Source: Pachypanchax playfairii (taxonomy: Eukaryota; Chordata; Actinopteri; Cyprinodontiformes; Aplocheilidae). From it: a DNA stretch of 64,000 bases. Shown here piece by piece: positions 1 to 12,466 of the stretch. The DNA lies in NCBI GenBank assembly GCA_006937955.1, contig SSNP01000105.1, forward strand, positions 1,455,834-1,519,833, in the 5' to 3' direction. Position numbers and translations under genes: made by a program. The notes beneath the pieces are model-generated. The model saw nothing but the letters and a program-made list of their open reading frames with translations. It was not told where the DNA came from and made no database searches. Within the stretch, counting starts at the first letter, position 1; each line of letters begins with the position of its first letter.

Positions 1-3000
1 TTTGTTATCTATTGGCTACCAGGTCTATGATTTATGAATATTAGAATTTTTTTTTTGGAAACCATAAGTACAAGACCATTACAAGAAGATAAAATGATTT
101 TAAAGTACTGTATATTTGACATCTAAATTTGCTACAAAATCCTCTTTACCACCTTTAATACAAAATTAATTATGCTTAGTATTTTTTTTTATTTAGACTG
201 AATGAACTCCATGATTTTTAAGTAGCCACGTAGGTGCAAAACAAACTTAGTTTTGTATTGTTAGTCCACAGACAGAGCTGTTGGAAGCCATGGTATGGTT
301 TTTCAGAAGGTCACCAGTGGCAGGGTTTATGTTTGCGGTGGGGGTGGACAAGTGGTATTGAGGGATTGATGACCCCCACCTTCACCAAGGGTCATGTGAA
401 GATCTGAGACCACATCTGAACTGGTAGTGTGATCAGGTAGGTGGACTAAAACTTGCAGAACCAAATCTATTTCCAGGCTTGTTTGGGCACGCTCACACTT
501 CTTTTTCCAGCTTTTTAGACATGCATCACATAAATCCGATGAAAGGTGATCAATCCACAATATGCAGCAGCACATGACACACAGGCCTCTGCCTTGTCCT
601 CTGTCTCAGCTCTAACTCCCTCTTTTCCCTGCTGCTGCATCCAGCACACTGACCCAATTCTCATATGGCCTCTCTAAAGAAGTGAGGATGGAAGTGGTGC
701 AGACAAAGATGAGAAAGCAGAGAATGACGGTTCAATGGAACAAAGCGCAGATGCAAAGATGGAAAACATTGCAAATTCTCAAATCAGGGGCCAGTTGATG
801 TGAGTGATCTATTGATCATGGTGCAGCAGCCTGATGGTGTGTGGGACTAAAGATACATGGGGACAAAGACAAACTGGGAAGATAAAAACACTGACATCAA
901 GTTGACAAAAGGATTTGGTCTGAAAATGCCGATTATAGACGATATATTTCTCCCATCCACAGCAGCAGATGAGAGAGAATTATTTAAAAAAAAAGAATGG
1001 CATAAGATCTTTTCTGGATATTTGGCACGTCGATGAGCAGACAGTGGCATGTACATACAGACAAACACAGAAAGTTTTGTTCAGGCAGTGTGACCAGTCA
1101 GGGGACATCACAGGTCTTGTGACACCAATTAGAGGAAGGGTCACCGTGGGGGAGATGAGGACAAAAGAGATACACAATGTCACATGGAAATTAGGCAGCC
1201 AAGTAGAAGTAGCCTCATATTCTCTACTTCACAAAAATAAAATGACACCAGACTTTATCCTGCATGTCCACTGTAGATGAAAGAAAAAGTTAAGTTAAAC
1301 ACAATACATGAACCCAGTCACGACTGCTGCGTAAGCAAGACATTCAACACCCCCGGATTGTGACCTAAGAGCTAAACAGCCTATCAGCAGCCAGGCTCCA
1401 TGGACTTTTACAAGTGGGCTCTATTCAACAGTCATTAATTAGGCAAGCAGGGCAAAACCAGAACTGCTGCTGGGTTTAGCAATGGCATCTAATCCACAGC
1501 TATGCAACACAACAGTCACTACATTCACACATTAAATCATTCTAAACTTAAAAAAAAAAAGAGCTGAAAACTTTTAAAAACCAGGTTTTTCTTTCAGATG
1601 TTTTTTTTTACAATAGAACTAGAAATTGATATAGAAATATCTGTGTTCTATAGTGTCAATTTGACCACTGATACCTAGACCAGTGTTGGACAAGGGTCTT
1701 TTAACTATCCAGTGTCTTTTGAGCTCTGCAGCAGATCGCTGAAGAAAGTCCTGCTCTGTTTCAGCAGACCTCTTTTTGGAAACAACGTGCAGCTGCAGAG
1801 AGGTCGATGAGGATTAACCCTAATGTCTGGTGATATCTTCAACTGAGCCAAATAATGCACCTACACTAATCACTAAATTCATTTGAAATACTGAGCTTGT
1901 CTGTAACGGTTCCAGCCTGGTTCATGTAAGAAAAATGGCATGTCTTAATTTTTGCTTTTTTAACCACTGCCCGGAGGTAAACACAGGTCCAGCCCAGCAA
2001 CATATGGTACTAGTAGGCATTTAACAGATTGCATGAGGAGTTTCACTCGTGTCCCAGCAGCAGCTACCACCCCTTGCACCCGTCAGGCATAACTCGCCCC
2101 CTGAGGAAAATCCTTCTTATTTTGAGGGAAGGGGAGAGGCCGCCACTTAGAGCATAAACAAAAGGGACAAAAAGAGCTACTCAGCAGCAGAAATCCAATA
2201 TGAAATGCTACTAATTTCTCTACTCAGGAAATTTATCTTGATATCATTAGATGTCAAACTAGGATGGTGGGAAAGCCTAATCCAAGAGCAGATTAATTAG
2301 GGAAATTATCTTTTCCATTATAATTTGGTTAGCGTTGGATCAAAAAGGAAATCTTGTCAGTTTGATATATGTTTTACACACTAAATGAACACATGGAACA
2401 CTAGGACAATCTCGGCATGAAAATACTGCTGGATGCATAACAGACAGCTCAGTCTGATAGTAACACAATCCTGTATTTATTTCAAAATCTGGTCATTTCT
2501 GTTACAACAAGTGTTTCTTTTTTCCTAAATCGTATATCTAAAGAGAGCAGCTCCTCGAAAACGGTCAGCTCAGTGTCACTGATAAGCAGGGAGAGAAGCT
2601 CTGAGAATCTTTTTGTGTAATGCAACAGCAGCATGTGAAAGCATTATGAGACGAGCCATGTGTGTCAGAATGAAATTGGGTAATACTTTAATTCAACTCC
2701 TACTAAAAACAATGTCAAAGATAAGGTACTTCTAAGAAGGATATCGCACAAAAACTGTTCTAAGACCAGTTCTGTGCATCAAATAGTAACAAAGGCGTTT
2801 CAGAGACAGTGAGATCAATGCTTAAAGCTAGATTAAAATGTATATTCATATTAATTTTAAAATGTTTTAATTAAAAGCAAATTAACATTACTGTAATGAG
2901 TGACTTTAACACACAAGTGTATTCCATCTGTTCATAGACCCGGCCTTTCATACCAGTTTAACAGCTGTTCAAAGTAAATGTAAATTATTTTTAAAAAATG

Positions 3001-5355
3001 CTTGTAAGCTCTAACTTAATTTTCATTATGGCGGTCTGTCAAAAAGAAAAACTGCTGTGCTGTGTTTTCAAAAGCTGACTGTAATCTGGCACCTCTCCAG
3101 GGGCGATGGCCCTGTCAACAGAGCGGGCAGGTTGAGACAGCCAGCAGCACAGTGGGCTAACAAGAATATTGACATGGCAACTGTGAGCCTTACTGAGCAG
3201 CTTCTTCCTTTAGTTTTCAGGGATAAAAATGGTAATGCACAGAAGAAATGAATGTTTAAAAGACAGTCAAATATAAATCCCCATCTTTATTAAATTAGAT
3301 CAGTAACACGGGTAGGAATGAAAACTGATCTGCATCGGGCTAAATCACATCAACATACCAAATGACCCCCTTTTTTAAGTCTAGCAGAAAGTAATTTGGA
3401 TATAAAGCAAAATGTTATATTTGTAGGTCAAAAAAAACCCAAATGAGAATAATTAATGTTCCGCTGCCCAATTCAACACGCCTGGTGTTACTCATTGACA
3501 TGAACCCTAAATAAAACAATCTTGAGTCTAAAACCACCAGAAATCAGAATAGTCACCTCCCCTCTTTTTTTCCTTTGCACCCTTAACACCCCTTAAAAAA
3601 AAGGGGTTCGTAACAATATTGGAGCTTAAGAGAACAGGAGAACTTTTTGTTTCAAACACACAAAGCGAGGCAATTTATAATCTCACTACCATTATCTGTT
3701 TTTTTTTAAATCTCCTTAAAAAGTAGGTAACATGTGAAATGCTTGATTAGAAACAGATTTAAATAAATGCCAAAAAAGCACTTCAGCCACCTGAGATTTG
3801 AAGAAAAAAAAATCTATATGCAAGGTCAAATGTTCTGCTCTCAGAGGCTTATTTAAATAACAAATAAAATCAAAAGTCACCAAATATCAGGGAGTGAAGT
3901 ATCTTAGTCACATTGTGTTATTTAAAATAGGGCTTGCAAACTGTGACCAAGAACCGGACAAAGCCGAAAAAGGCCTCAGAGGGAGACGAAACCCCTCCCC
4001 ATTTCAGTTAGGAGGGAGGCTGTTGTGATTATTCAGTCGGTTGGACTTTGAAACCATGCAGACAAACACCTCCTTTCTATGAATCTCAGTGACTGACAGA
4101 AGGAGAGACCCAAACGAGTGCAGAGACAAACCGAGCTTTGTGAGAATGGTGAGGCCAGTTCTGTCTGGAACTGGACAGCTGCTCTTCTATCAGTTGCAGT
4201 CCTCCCACCATAACCGCCACCTCCCCTTTCTCTCCAGCCCCACTGCACATGCTCAAGGTCCACACGCTCATTAGGGTTAACACCGCAGCCCGCTGGACTG
4301 ATCGACAGCCGATCGACGGGAAGCCACTGATGCAAAAGCACCAGTGCTTGTGAGTGACTTCACTGAGACAGTTTGGCTCATCTCATGCATGCTACTACAT
4401 CTTTGTGTCAACTGGGAGCCAATCTGAAAGCTCCCTCTTCTCACATGGCAGCATTTGCAAATAGAATTTGCACTAAACAGTGAATGGAGTGAGATTAAAG
4501 GGACAAAATAAGGTGATTCTCTGTCCCATATGCCTGATTTTAAACCCATCCGGTGAGAAGACAGTGTGTGAGCATCCCACTTTCTAAAGAGCTGATTTCA
4601 GGAAACATGAGCTCTCTGTGTGTTCTGAAGCAAGGAGGAGATACTGGGAGGTTATTATATGAGGGGGGTTGAATACAGGTCAATGGAGCGCCATGGGCTG
4701 CCAGAATTAAATGCTCAGCTTAGTTTACCACTTTGAATTTTTCCTTCTAAATCCTTAAAACTATTAAAAATTAATGCCATGCTGACTAAACTGGATATCT
4801 GTGCTGCTAAATGTCATGTAGCTACAAACTTCAACTTCCAAGGCAAATAAAACAACTCTCCAGCAGAAAGGCATCTTCCTGTCCTTTCCTCCCTGCTTGG
4901 AGATTTCTTTCAACAGTAGCAATGTTCACTTTAAGCTGGGAAATGTGACACCAACAGCAGATGGTAAAGAGCGAGGGATTCTTATTCACCAAGCAAAAGA
5001 AAAGCCCTGATTTAAGCATTAAATGAAAATTGGTTTTGTCTTAAATAAAGTCCAGAAGGTTTACCTTCAAAGCACAATGCCCCACCTAATTTTGAGTAAA
5101 ACCAGGTACTGCATCAGTTTGCAAATGGTCTGATTCTACCATTGGGTCAACTGTGAACAATAACACTAAGCTCTTATCACGGTGAAACTATTCCAACTAA
5201 CTCCTCTTTCAAACCAACCATTCCTCATGAAGCCTAAAATCCTTTGACTTTATGTCACTCCTACACTATTACAGTTTTCAAGAAAAGAACAGTGTGTGTA
5301 GTTTGCTTCCACTATGAAAACAAAACCCAGGCCATGCATTGCGCCTCCAACCAAC
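1..5355 (-). other. map4k4: MAP4K4 intron 2 (partial), no exon seen
   Basis: This stretch lies downstream of MAP4K4 coding exon 2 on the minus strand. It should contain the next exon, which in the family starts GRHVKTGQLAAIKV, only if intron 2 were short. I found no frame encoding that peptide, so the third exon is probably beyond the left edge. All open frames here are short and look like chance. Two patches (about 1395-1460 and 2190-2345) carry TTAATTAG homeodomain-type sites in sequence that is less simple than its surroundings. They could be intronic regulatory elements, but this is only an impression. Confidence 0.6.
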
Positions 5356-5805
5356 CTTGTATACTTGTCCATAGGTGCCATTTCCAACTACCTCCACCAG
5401 CTCAAATATCCCGGCAGGATCCTGAAAAGAAAAGGAGAACCAATTAAGTAAAATGTCATGTTATTTGTCAGAAATTATTTTAACATTATCCATTGTAATC
5501 CAGCTGTTGCGCCCTCATCTCCCCAACATGCCAAACGCATCTCGAACAAAGGAAAATCAGACACTGGCAACACCTCAATGAGCCTCAACGGTCATTTTCA
5601 ACACTTCGTTTCTTACAAGAACAAACACTGAACAACAGGTTGAACGTTACTAGAATAAACCAAGTTAAAATTGGTTATTTCACCGATAAATGTTTAATAG
5701 AATACACCAAAATAAGCAGAAAAACAGGCTCAAGTCGGCAGCACTCACCCGCAATGAAGCCAAGTCTATGTCTACTAGACTTTTAGCTGGTGAGTCGTTC
5801 GCCAT
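5356..5805 (-). CDS. map4k4: MAP4K4, first two coding exons (5' partial gene)
   Basis: Ste20/GCK-family MAP4 kinase that acts upstream of JNK and Hippo-LATS signalling and controls focal-adhesion turnover. Coding exon 1 is 5749-5805 and reads MANDSPAKSLVDIDLASLR, with donor GTGAGT. Exon 2 is 5356-5421 and encodes 22 residues starting DPAGIFELVEVV and ending in the glycine-rich ATP loop VGNGTYGQVYK. Both junctions are phase 0. The MANDSPAKSLVDIDL start separates MAP4K4 from its paralogues TNIK (MASDSPARSLDEIDL) and MINK1 (MGDPAPARSL). The exon 2 donor, GTTGGT, is weak. CHST10 and RPL31 nearby match human 2q11, where MAP4K4 lies, which supports this paralogue. The rest of the kinase, the coiled coil and the citron-homology domain are outside the window. 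Confidence 0.93.
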
Positions 5806-6060
5806 CTTTCAAATAAAAGCCGGACTTTTCTTCGACTTCACGAAAAATGGCCGCTGTATCATTTGCGTGGATTTTAGAGGGTAAATTCAACACTGAGCGG
5901 CGGGTATTCCTTCTAATGGAGTCCGCTTTTCGGCAGTAAAGGCTCCAGCTACTCCATGTTGAGGTGGCAGCGATCTCCCTGTTTGCTCCCTCTCAGTTCT
6001 TCAACTGTCGTCAAGAAAACGGTATATCTTCAACTTCCGGACAGTTGTATTCAACATAAA
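5806..6060 (-). promoter_or_regulatory. map4k4: MAP4K4 5' UTR and promoter region
   Basis: This is the sequence directly upstream of the MAP4K4 start codon on the minus strand. It is more CpG-containing than its surroundings and carries two ETS-like cores (AACTTCCGG near 6030 and CACTTCCG near 6066). No TATA box is seen. It resembles a TATA-less housekeeping-type promoter. The exact start site cannot be fixed from sequence. Confidence 0.5.
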
Positions 6061-8240
6061 AGCATCACTTCCGTTCTGAGAAATTAGAGCCTTTCCATTA
6101 GCCATTTTACACGCTTTATAAATGACAATTGGCAAAATGTAGAAACAGGTGGTTATTTATTTTTGTTTTGTTTATTTTGCCTTTTTCTCTCGTTAATTAT
6201 TTTTCCTCTTTGCTGGGTTTTTTTTGTATCTAATGGGGTTAATTTTGTGTCCCCAGCTATTTATCGTGCGTCATACTTAGGGGGTTAGTTATGTTAGTTT
6301 GGTCGTTTCACACATTTTTGTCGCTTTAACGTATAACACCAAATACCTGTATCTACATTTATGCTGAAACCTAAACAATCATGATGTTGCTTACTTCCTG
6401 TATGCTTCTGCCTGACTTTACACCTTTTTTTGGCCGAAAGCTTCCAGACACAGCAAGCCGGTTGGTTAGACACAGGGAGATAGGGCTGGGTCCCTGTAAA
6501 AACCAGTCATGATAACGCACATTTCCTCTCTAACCCTCGTCACCCTGCCCGGCAACATTTACACAGTGTACATAGCGGGTAATCAGGTGAGACAGAGCCA
6601 GACAAGACCCTCCCCATCACATAAAATCCATATGGACAAGCTGAAACATCAAGTGTCAACATTGATCATCATGGGTGTGGTAGGTGAGTCGTCTCATGAG
6701 GGATGCTGTGTTCGTGTTGTCCACTCCTGAGGAACATCAAGGGAAAATAGAAATCAGGTTAATTTATAAGTGCTGTGGAGTCCTCCTGAGAGATGACCAG
6801 CTTAAGAACAAATAAATAAATAGAGATACAGCTTTCACTTCCCGGATTTTCAGAAAAAGGGTCACAGAGTTTAGACTAAAAAGGTGCAACTCATAAAAAT
6901 CCTATTCAGTGCACTGACCTATTTTAACCTCTACTTTCTATCTTGTAAATTAAGCTAGACATGTTATTGTGAAACTATCATACAATCATGGCTTGGACAT
7001 TTGCTGGCAACACTTAAATAGGAGGAAGTCAGACAGTTAATCACCTCAGCTCATCAATAAAATGTCAAAACAGAGACAACTGATCTGTTGCATAAACAAA
7101 CTTCAACTTCACAGGCAAATGAAATAAACAGGACAAACCAGTCAGGCAGCAGGGCATTAGAATGATGACAGTGGGGAGACACGCATATATGAGCGTGAAG
7201 GGCTCACCAGCATAAAACATTTCTGAAAATACCAAATCTGTAAATCAAGTTCAGTCTATAAGCAATAAATTTAAGGTGTATATTTAAGATTGATAAAAAT
7301 AAAACTTGCACTCTGTGACATTTGTTGGAAACGTGTCTGTTTTGCCTTCATAGTTTCTGTATAACTGTCCCAGCAACAATCTCCTGTTAAGGCATTTAGG
7401 TCAAGAGTTTAAGGTTTGTAACGGTTTTTCCTCCATAAAAATTAGCCAAATTTGTAACATTGTACCGCCCCCTTGTGGTAATTCAGTATCACTGCAGTCT
7501 GGGACTTCATTGATGTGTTGCTGAAGTATAAAATAAATTTTCATTGAAAGCCAGACTTCTTTCAAATTAAAACAATTTAACTCTTTGATTATGATAAAAT
7601 GGTAAATGCTTCTTTCTAGTTTAATGATTATTTTAGCTGAATATAAGTAATGTGAATGTTTTCTTGGCCAGTTTGATTGCCTATTTTGGATAGATAACAT
7701 TTTCTTTCAATATATTCTTTTAGATATTCATTGGTTTTTTTACCTTTTGTTTTTAATACTGGAGATACTGCACTAATAATATATTGAAATTGGGATAATA
7801 AGAGACAGCGCAGTCTCAAATCTGTCTCCATGCACAGACCCCTAAAACAAAAAGTTAAATGAAAATACAATATAAACAATGTGTTTCAAATTTGAAAATG
7901 TTGCATTGGTTGCCTTTTTGAGCATTTTGGTCAGGGTCTCTATTTGAATCTGAAATCTCAAAAAAAAAAAAAAACATAAAATAAAAACAGGGAGAAAATA
8001 ACAACGTTGTGCAATGTTGCGGAAAACAACCAGTCCAAAATTCCAGTCAAAACATGCAGAAAGACTAGTTCCCTTCATATTTTGTGAGGATTTTTGTCAC
8101 TTCCAAACAAAAAGAAACAAATGGGTATAGATATGAATAATAACAATTTTCAAAGAAGTAATCACACAAATTGCAGTAAATAAATTAACAGATTATTAAA
8201 ATCCCATTTTAGTGAACAATAAGAACCAAAATACATGTAT
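6061..8240. other. Intergenic region between MAP4K4 and CHST10
   Basis: AT-rich sequence between the MAP4K4 promoter and the end of CHST10, both on the minus strand. Open frames here (for example 7401-7700 and 7842-8078 on the minus strand) are AT-rich, low in complexity and match nothing I recognise. I see no gene, RNA gene or clear repeat. Confidence 0.5.
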
Positions 8241-8920
8241 TTAAACTTTTATTTTGAAAATCACCTGCATAACATCTGTCAGGTAGTATTTTCACACAAT
8301 CCAAAAACTATTTGTGCCACTAGCCTCTGAGTTATTATAAATAGCAACATATAATACAAACTGCAAGAACATTTACACACACAGTACATCTCTGGTAGAA
8401 AAAATTGATGTTTTAAATTTCAGCATCAGTAGCATCCCACATCCACATGGACTGAGTCATTTTTAGTAGCGGAAGATCCAGAAGAACAAGCTACAGTCCA
8501 TGTTAAGAGCTTTTATATTACTGGTTTACCACTTTATCCATGTAAAAAGTTAATGCTGCTCTATAGGTCCTAAAGCGTTCATGAAAAATATTTATTGTAA
8601 TTATTGAAACAGTTGTTCCATTCAGTGCAATAGATTAGCTACTTCATTTCAGAGTTACGGTCCTGTCTGCTTGTAAAACAGAGCACATCTCTGATATTAG
8701 AGGTTACTGAAGTCATAAACAATAAATATAAGACCCAAATGTGTTCCTCTGATAGTTTATTACAGTTTTATATCTATATTGACTTGTTTTCTTTAGCTCT
8801 ATCAAGAAAAATAGATTTCCTATGCAGCACGTGTAAAAGTCAATAAACAGTCTGTCAGTTATTCAAAACAAAGAGCAGATGTTGAAGAGTATAATCTACT
8901 GCAAAAACAGTCAATCATTT
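8241..8920 (-). other. chst10: CHST10 3' UTR (extent inferred)
   Basis: Non-coding sequence after the CHST10 stop codon. Minus-strand AATAAA signals (plus-strand tttatt) occur near 8757, 8590 and 8246, so the 3' UTR could be about 170 to 680 nt. Which signal is used cannot be decided here. Confidence 0.4.
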
Positions 8921-11326
8921 TTAGCTGAGTAGAAAGTTTGGGGTCGGGTAGCCAAACATGAGGAAGTCGCCCTGGTAACGTGCGTACAGACGCCTGATGT
9001 CCCGCCCGCTGATGCCGGAGAAGTAGTGCTCCACCTTGGTTCTGTTGTAACGAGTAATCCCTGGAGGAATGGATGGATATGAGACTAGCTGCTCGATTCC
9101 CGCAGCCTTGAGGATGTGTGGTGCATCCTGCTCCAGAGTCTCGTGGTGCCCGACCACGCTGTAGTCTATTTCACACGGCGCACACAGCTCCGCGTATGTA
9201 ACCCAGTGGATAATGTGCTCCCCAATCTGCCTGTCTACGTGCCGACGACCTTCCGTGTCGCCCAGGTAACGGACAAAGTCCTCGAAGTGCAGACCAGAAG
9301 TGGTGAGGTCACTTTCACGGTGGCTCTTGCGGTATTTTCGGATAATAGCTGGAGCGATGTCATGCTTATACCAAGGCTCAAAGCGCGGGTTCTTTACAAA
9401 CTTATCCTTGAAGGCAGAAATGAGCCTCTCAAATGGATCTCTCACAATGAAAAATTTAAAGTAGGAGTTTAACCTGTTGAGACACACCAAAGACGAGTGA
9501 GTCAACAAAGGCTTCTGAACTCTTTCTAACCATCATTCCTCACATGAAGCTCTTTATAGACTCATTTCTTTACAGAAAATAACTCCACATGTACAACACA
9601 ACACTGCACCAACCTGCGAGTTATTTCCTGTGGAGTGAAAGATGAGAGGCGAGGCAGGCCGTTGTTCTCATGGTCATGGACGATATTTTCAGGGATCTCC
9701 TCCACGCTGGTAAAAGCTCCTGTCAGCAGCAAGAATCATAAATATTTAAACAAAATGAAATTAAGCCCAATTTGTTTGAAAAAACAAAACAAAAGCTAGT
9801 AACAAAACAACAGCTAGAGGAGATAAATACTCACCATTGAGCACAATGAGGACCTTCTTCCACTGCGTGTTGCCCACTTTAGGCGTCTGGCAGAATAAGA
9901 TCTTGTGTTTGTCGCACACAAAGATCCGATCGAGAACAAACTTGTTTATGGAGACATGAGTTAAATTCCTCAGACTGTCGTTTTTACACACCGTTGATAG
10001 CAACTCGAGTCGCTTTTCAACGACAAGCTGCCAATCTGCCCCTATAGGTCCCACCAATACCTGAGTCATGAAAACCAAGGGTTAACAAAATGCAGTCTGG
10101 GTTTAAAAAAAATCTATTAAAGTATATAGTCACCTGATGTGGTGGAGTTGGAGACTGTTTTTCTAAATTTAACACAGAGATGGGTTTCACCATCTTGGTC
10201 CCAGCCACTGTCGAAATCTGGGCAGGTCTCTCCCCAAAACCTGACAAGAGTGAAAGGTTTTCATGATATTAAACAAAACTGCCAGATAAATAAAGATACA
10301 AGCAAATAAAACCTAACTATCATCAAAGATAATTTAAGAAACCAAAATGGAAGCAGTTTTCTTAAGACTTTAACTCTATATATTTGTGAGAACACTTCCT
10401 TTGCAGCTCGATCGAATTTAGAAAAATAGTCTAAAAGGAAGCACAAAGTCTGTGACGATTGAAACATTGAAGCTCTAAGCATTAAAACAGGAATTCACTG
10501 ACTGGTGCAGGTCTTCCTTCTTAAATATTAACATAACTAAAACAAAAAAAACGCTTAAGGGATTTTAGGAAAAATCCTGCAGCCATTCCTCCTGTTGTAA
10601 CTGAGAACCAAGCAGTGGAAATAATTAAAAACTATAAATACCTTGACAATCATTTGGATGACAAGTTCTCCTTTGATCTACACATTGATGCTGTGTGTAA
10701 GAAGGCTCATCAAGGCATGTATTTGCATCCTAAGCTTCATAGTTTTAAAGTTGATGGTACTCTTATGTGAATGTTTTAGTGAATTTCTTTGAACTTTCTC
10801 TTTTACTTGCTGGTTCCCTTTCCCTTAAAAATAAAAGATTGCAGGGGTTTGTAAGTCTGTGCAGCAACATTGCTTGATTGAACTGAATAATCTCTCATTT
10901 CTCAGTAAGGCCTGTTCAATCCTGACGGATCTGAGAGTTCCTGCTGTTCGTCAGGATGCAGATGCATCCTGCTAAAATGCAGGACAAAAGATAAAAAAAA
11001 TTATCTGGTCCTTGCTGCCATCGCTCTGTTACACAAGTAGCTCGATTTTATGTCTTTTTCCATTTTATCTTGTTTTTGAAGTGCGAATTGTGCTGCTGAT
11101 TGTTTGATAAAATAATTCATATAACCTTAAAAGGAAGAATATTGTCACAAAACTCCAAGCCAAGCGTGTAAATAAAAACAGTAAGTAGAGAGAAAATAAA
11201 AAGTAACGTTATAAACTTATAAAAAATGTTACCATCTCCAGTTCTGATGCTGATGAACTTGCTAACAAACATGAGGATGAGCAGGACCCAGCCGCAAGCC
11301 CCGAGGAGCAGCCAGTGGTGCCGCAT
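8921..11326 (-). CDS. chst10: CHST10, HNK-1 carbohydrate sulfotransferase (complete)
   Basis: Golgi type II enzyme that moves sulfate from PAPS to the 3-OH of terminal glucuronic acid, completing the HNK-1 epitope on neural glycans. Coding exons, 5' to 3': 11233-11326, 10134-10240, 9835-10060, 9614-9719, 8921-9473. Phases agree and give 361 aa (human 356). Features: signal anchor at about 4-24 (WLLLGACGWVLLILMFVSKF); 5'-phosphosulfate-binding loop TPKVGNTQW at 126-134; 3'-phosphate-binding motif FIVRDPFERLIS at 186-197, with R189 and S197; N-glycosylation site N99-L-T. The C-terminal half is nearly colinear with human CHST10 (FEDFVRYLGD, HIIHWVTYAELCAPCEI). Intron 1 carries a LINE fragment. 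RPL31 lies upstream on the same strand, as in human 2q11. No damage is seen. Confidence 0.96.
10606..10985 (+). mobile_element. Degenerate LINE fragment (L2/Rex-type RT C-terminus) in CHST10 intron 1
   Basis: Plus-strand translation gives a broken stretch typical of the C-terminal reverse-transcriptase region of fish LINEs: NYKYLDNHLDDKFSFDLHID, then AVCKKAHQGMYLHPKLHSF. Stops and frame changes follow, then a decayed tail corresponding to the usual DLRVLRKAKSIL-type end. It is truncated at both ends and not functional. It lies antisense to CHST10. The family assignment comes from remembered LINE motifs, not a search. Confidence 0.7.
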
Positions 11327-12424
11327 GGTTTCCGTCTCAGCTTTCCATGTCCGTCCATGGAAAACAGCAAGAAATCACCTGCACAGGTGATTAAACAGCG
11401 TATTAACTCAAAACACGCAAATGCACGCGATATAAGTTAACGGAAATTTCAGAGCTGGTGAACACATAAACGTTATTAGCGCCCGTTTATTTAGCAACAA
11501 TTAAATATTGGCTCGTTCAAATTAAGAGGCTAATTTTAATACTATCTCGGTGGCTACATATCCGCTAGCTAGCCACGCCTGTTCCTCCAAAAGAGCAAAC
11601 CTGTCAGTTTGTCAAAAATAAAAACGTAACAGAAAAGACACGACATCAGATAAACCTACACTTGTACCTCAATGATGACTGTAATTACTTTAAAGCAGTA
11701 AAAAACTGTAGTAAACGCTGAACGATGTAAAAGAAGCTGATGAGTCCGCTCAATATCTGAGTGATTAAATGAGCAGCGCCCCCCGGTGGCAGAACGATGT
11801 CAGCGCACATCCTGGTTTTACACTCCAGCAAACGCTTTCTAAAGAGATTTAAGCGTAGACATTATATATCTGATTTATGTCTTTAGTTTTAAGGACTTAA
11901 TGTCCCCACACGTGGTTAAACCACTGTTCAAAAAAACTGCATTTCCAAAGACTGAATAAATCAGTTTATTGTACTTCCAGTGTCACATTCAAGTCTTAAT
12001 TTAGTTTTGAGCTTGTGTTGGTAGTTCAGGTTCTATTTAAGCATTTGCATTGAAAATGTTTATAGACACACGACAACTTTAGACCATACATTCATTATAT
12101 TACTAAAGCATACTGACAAAAATGCAATGTCCAAAAATACATACTGAAAAGACTTTATGGCCTTTTAACTGAAATACCAGTTCTGCACAGACATGCCTTT
12201 TTCTTATAAAGCAGCAACATAGTTCAAAATGTTTACAAATTTTTAAGACAACTCACTCCACCTCCTAAATTTTTTTATTACAGCATATAATTTTCATAAA
12301 TTACCCAAATAAAGCTTAGTTTTACATCAGCAACTGTAAAATCCACTTTGTGTTTAATTTCATAAGATATATTCCAAACCCCACACTGAATAAATGACAA
12401 ACATAATAAAGACAAGACAAACAT
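11327..12424. other. CHST10 5' UTR/promoter side and RPL31 downstream spacer
   Basis: The part next to 11326 should be the CHST10 5' UTR and promoter. It includes a perfect 9-bp palindrome with a 2-nt loop (aatcacctg/caggtgatt, 11374-11393) that forms two back-to-back E-boxes, CACCTG and CAGGTG. Sequence around 11500-11830 is mixed, with several CpGs. The part towards 12424 is AT-rich spacer beyond the RPL31 poly(A) site. I see no further gene. Confidence 0.45.
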
Positions 12425-12439
12425 TTCTTTTATTTTTCA

Positions 12440-12445
12440 TTTATT
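12440..12445 (-). terminator. rpl31: RPL31 poly(A) signal
   Basis: Minus-strand AATAAA lies 22 nt past the RPL31 stop codon, with a second A-rich copy at about 12429-12434. A very short 3' UTR is usual for ribosomal protein genes. Confidence 0.75.
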
Positions 12446-12466
12446 CCACTCGCAGAGGGGACAGAT

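Noticed and set aside
969..1280. 103-aa plus-strand frame near the left end
   Set aside because: No recognisable domain, no splice or start context, and ordinary intron composition.
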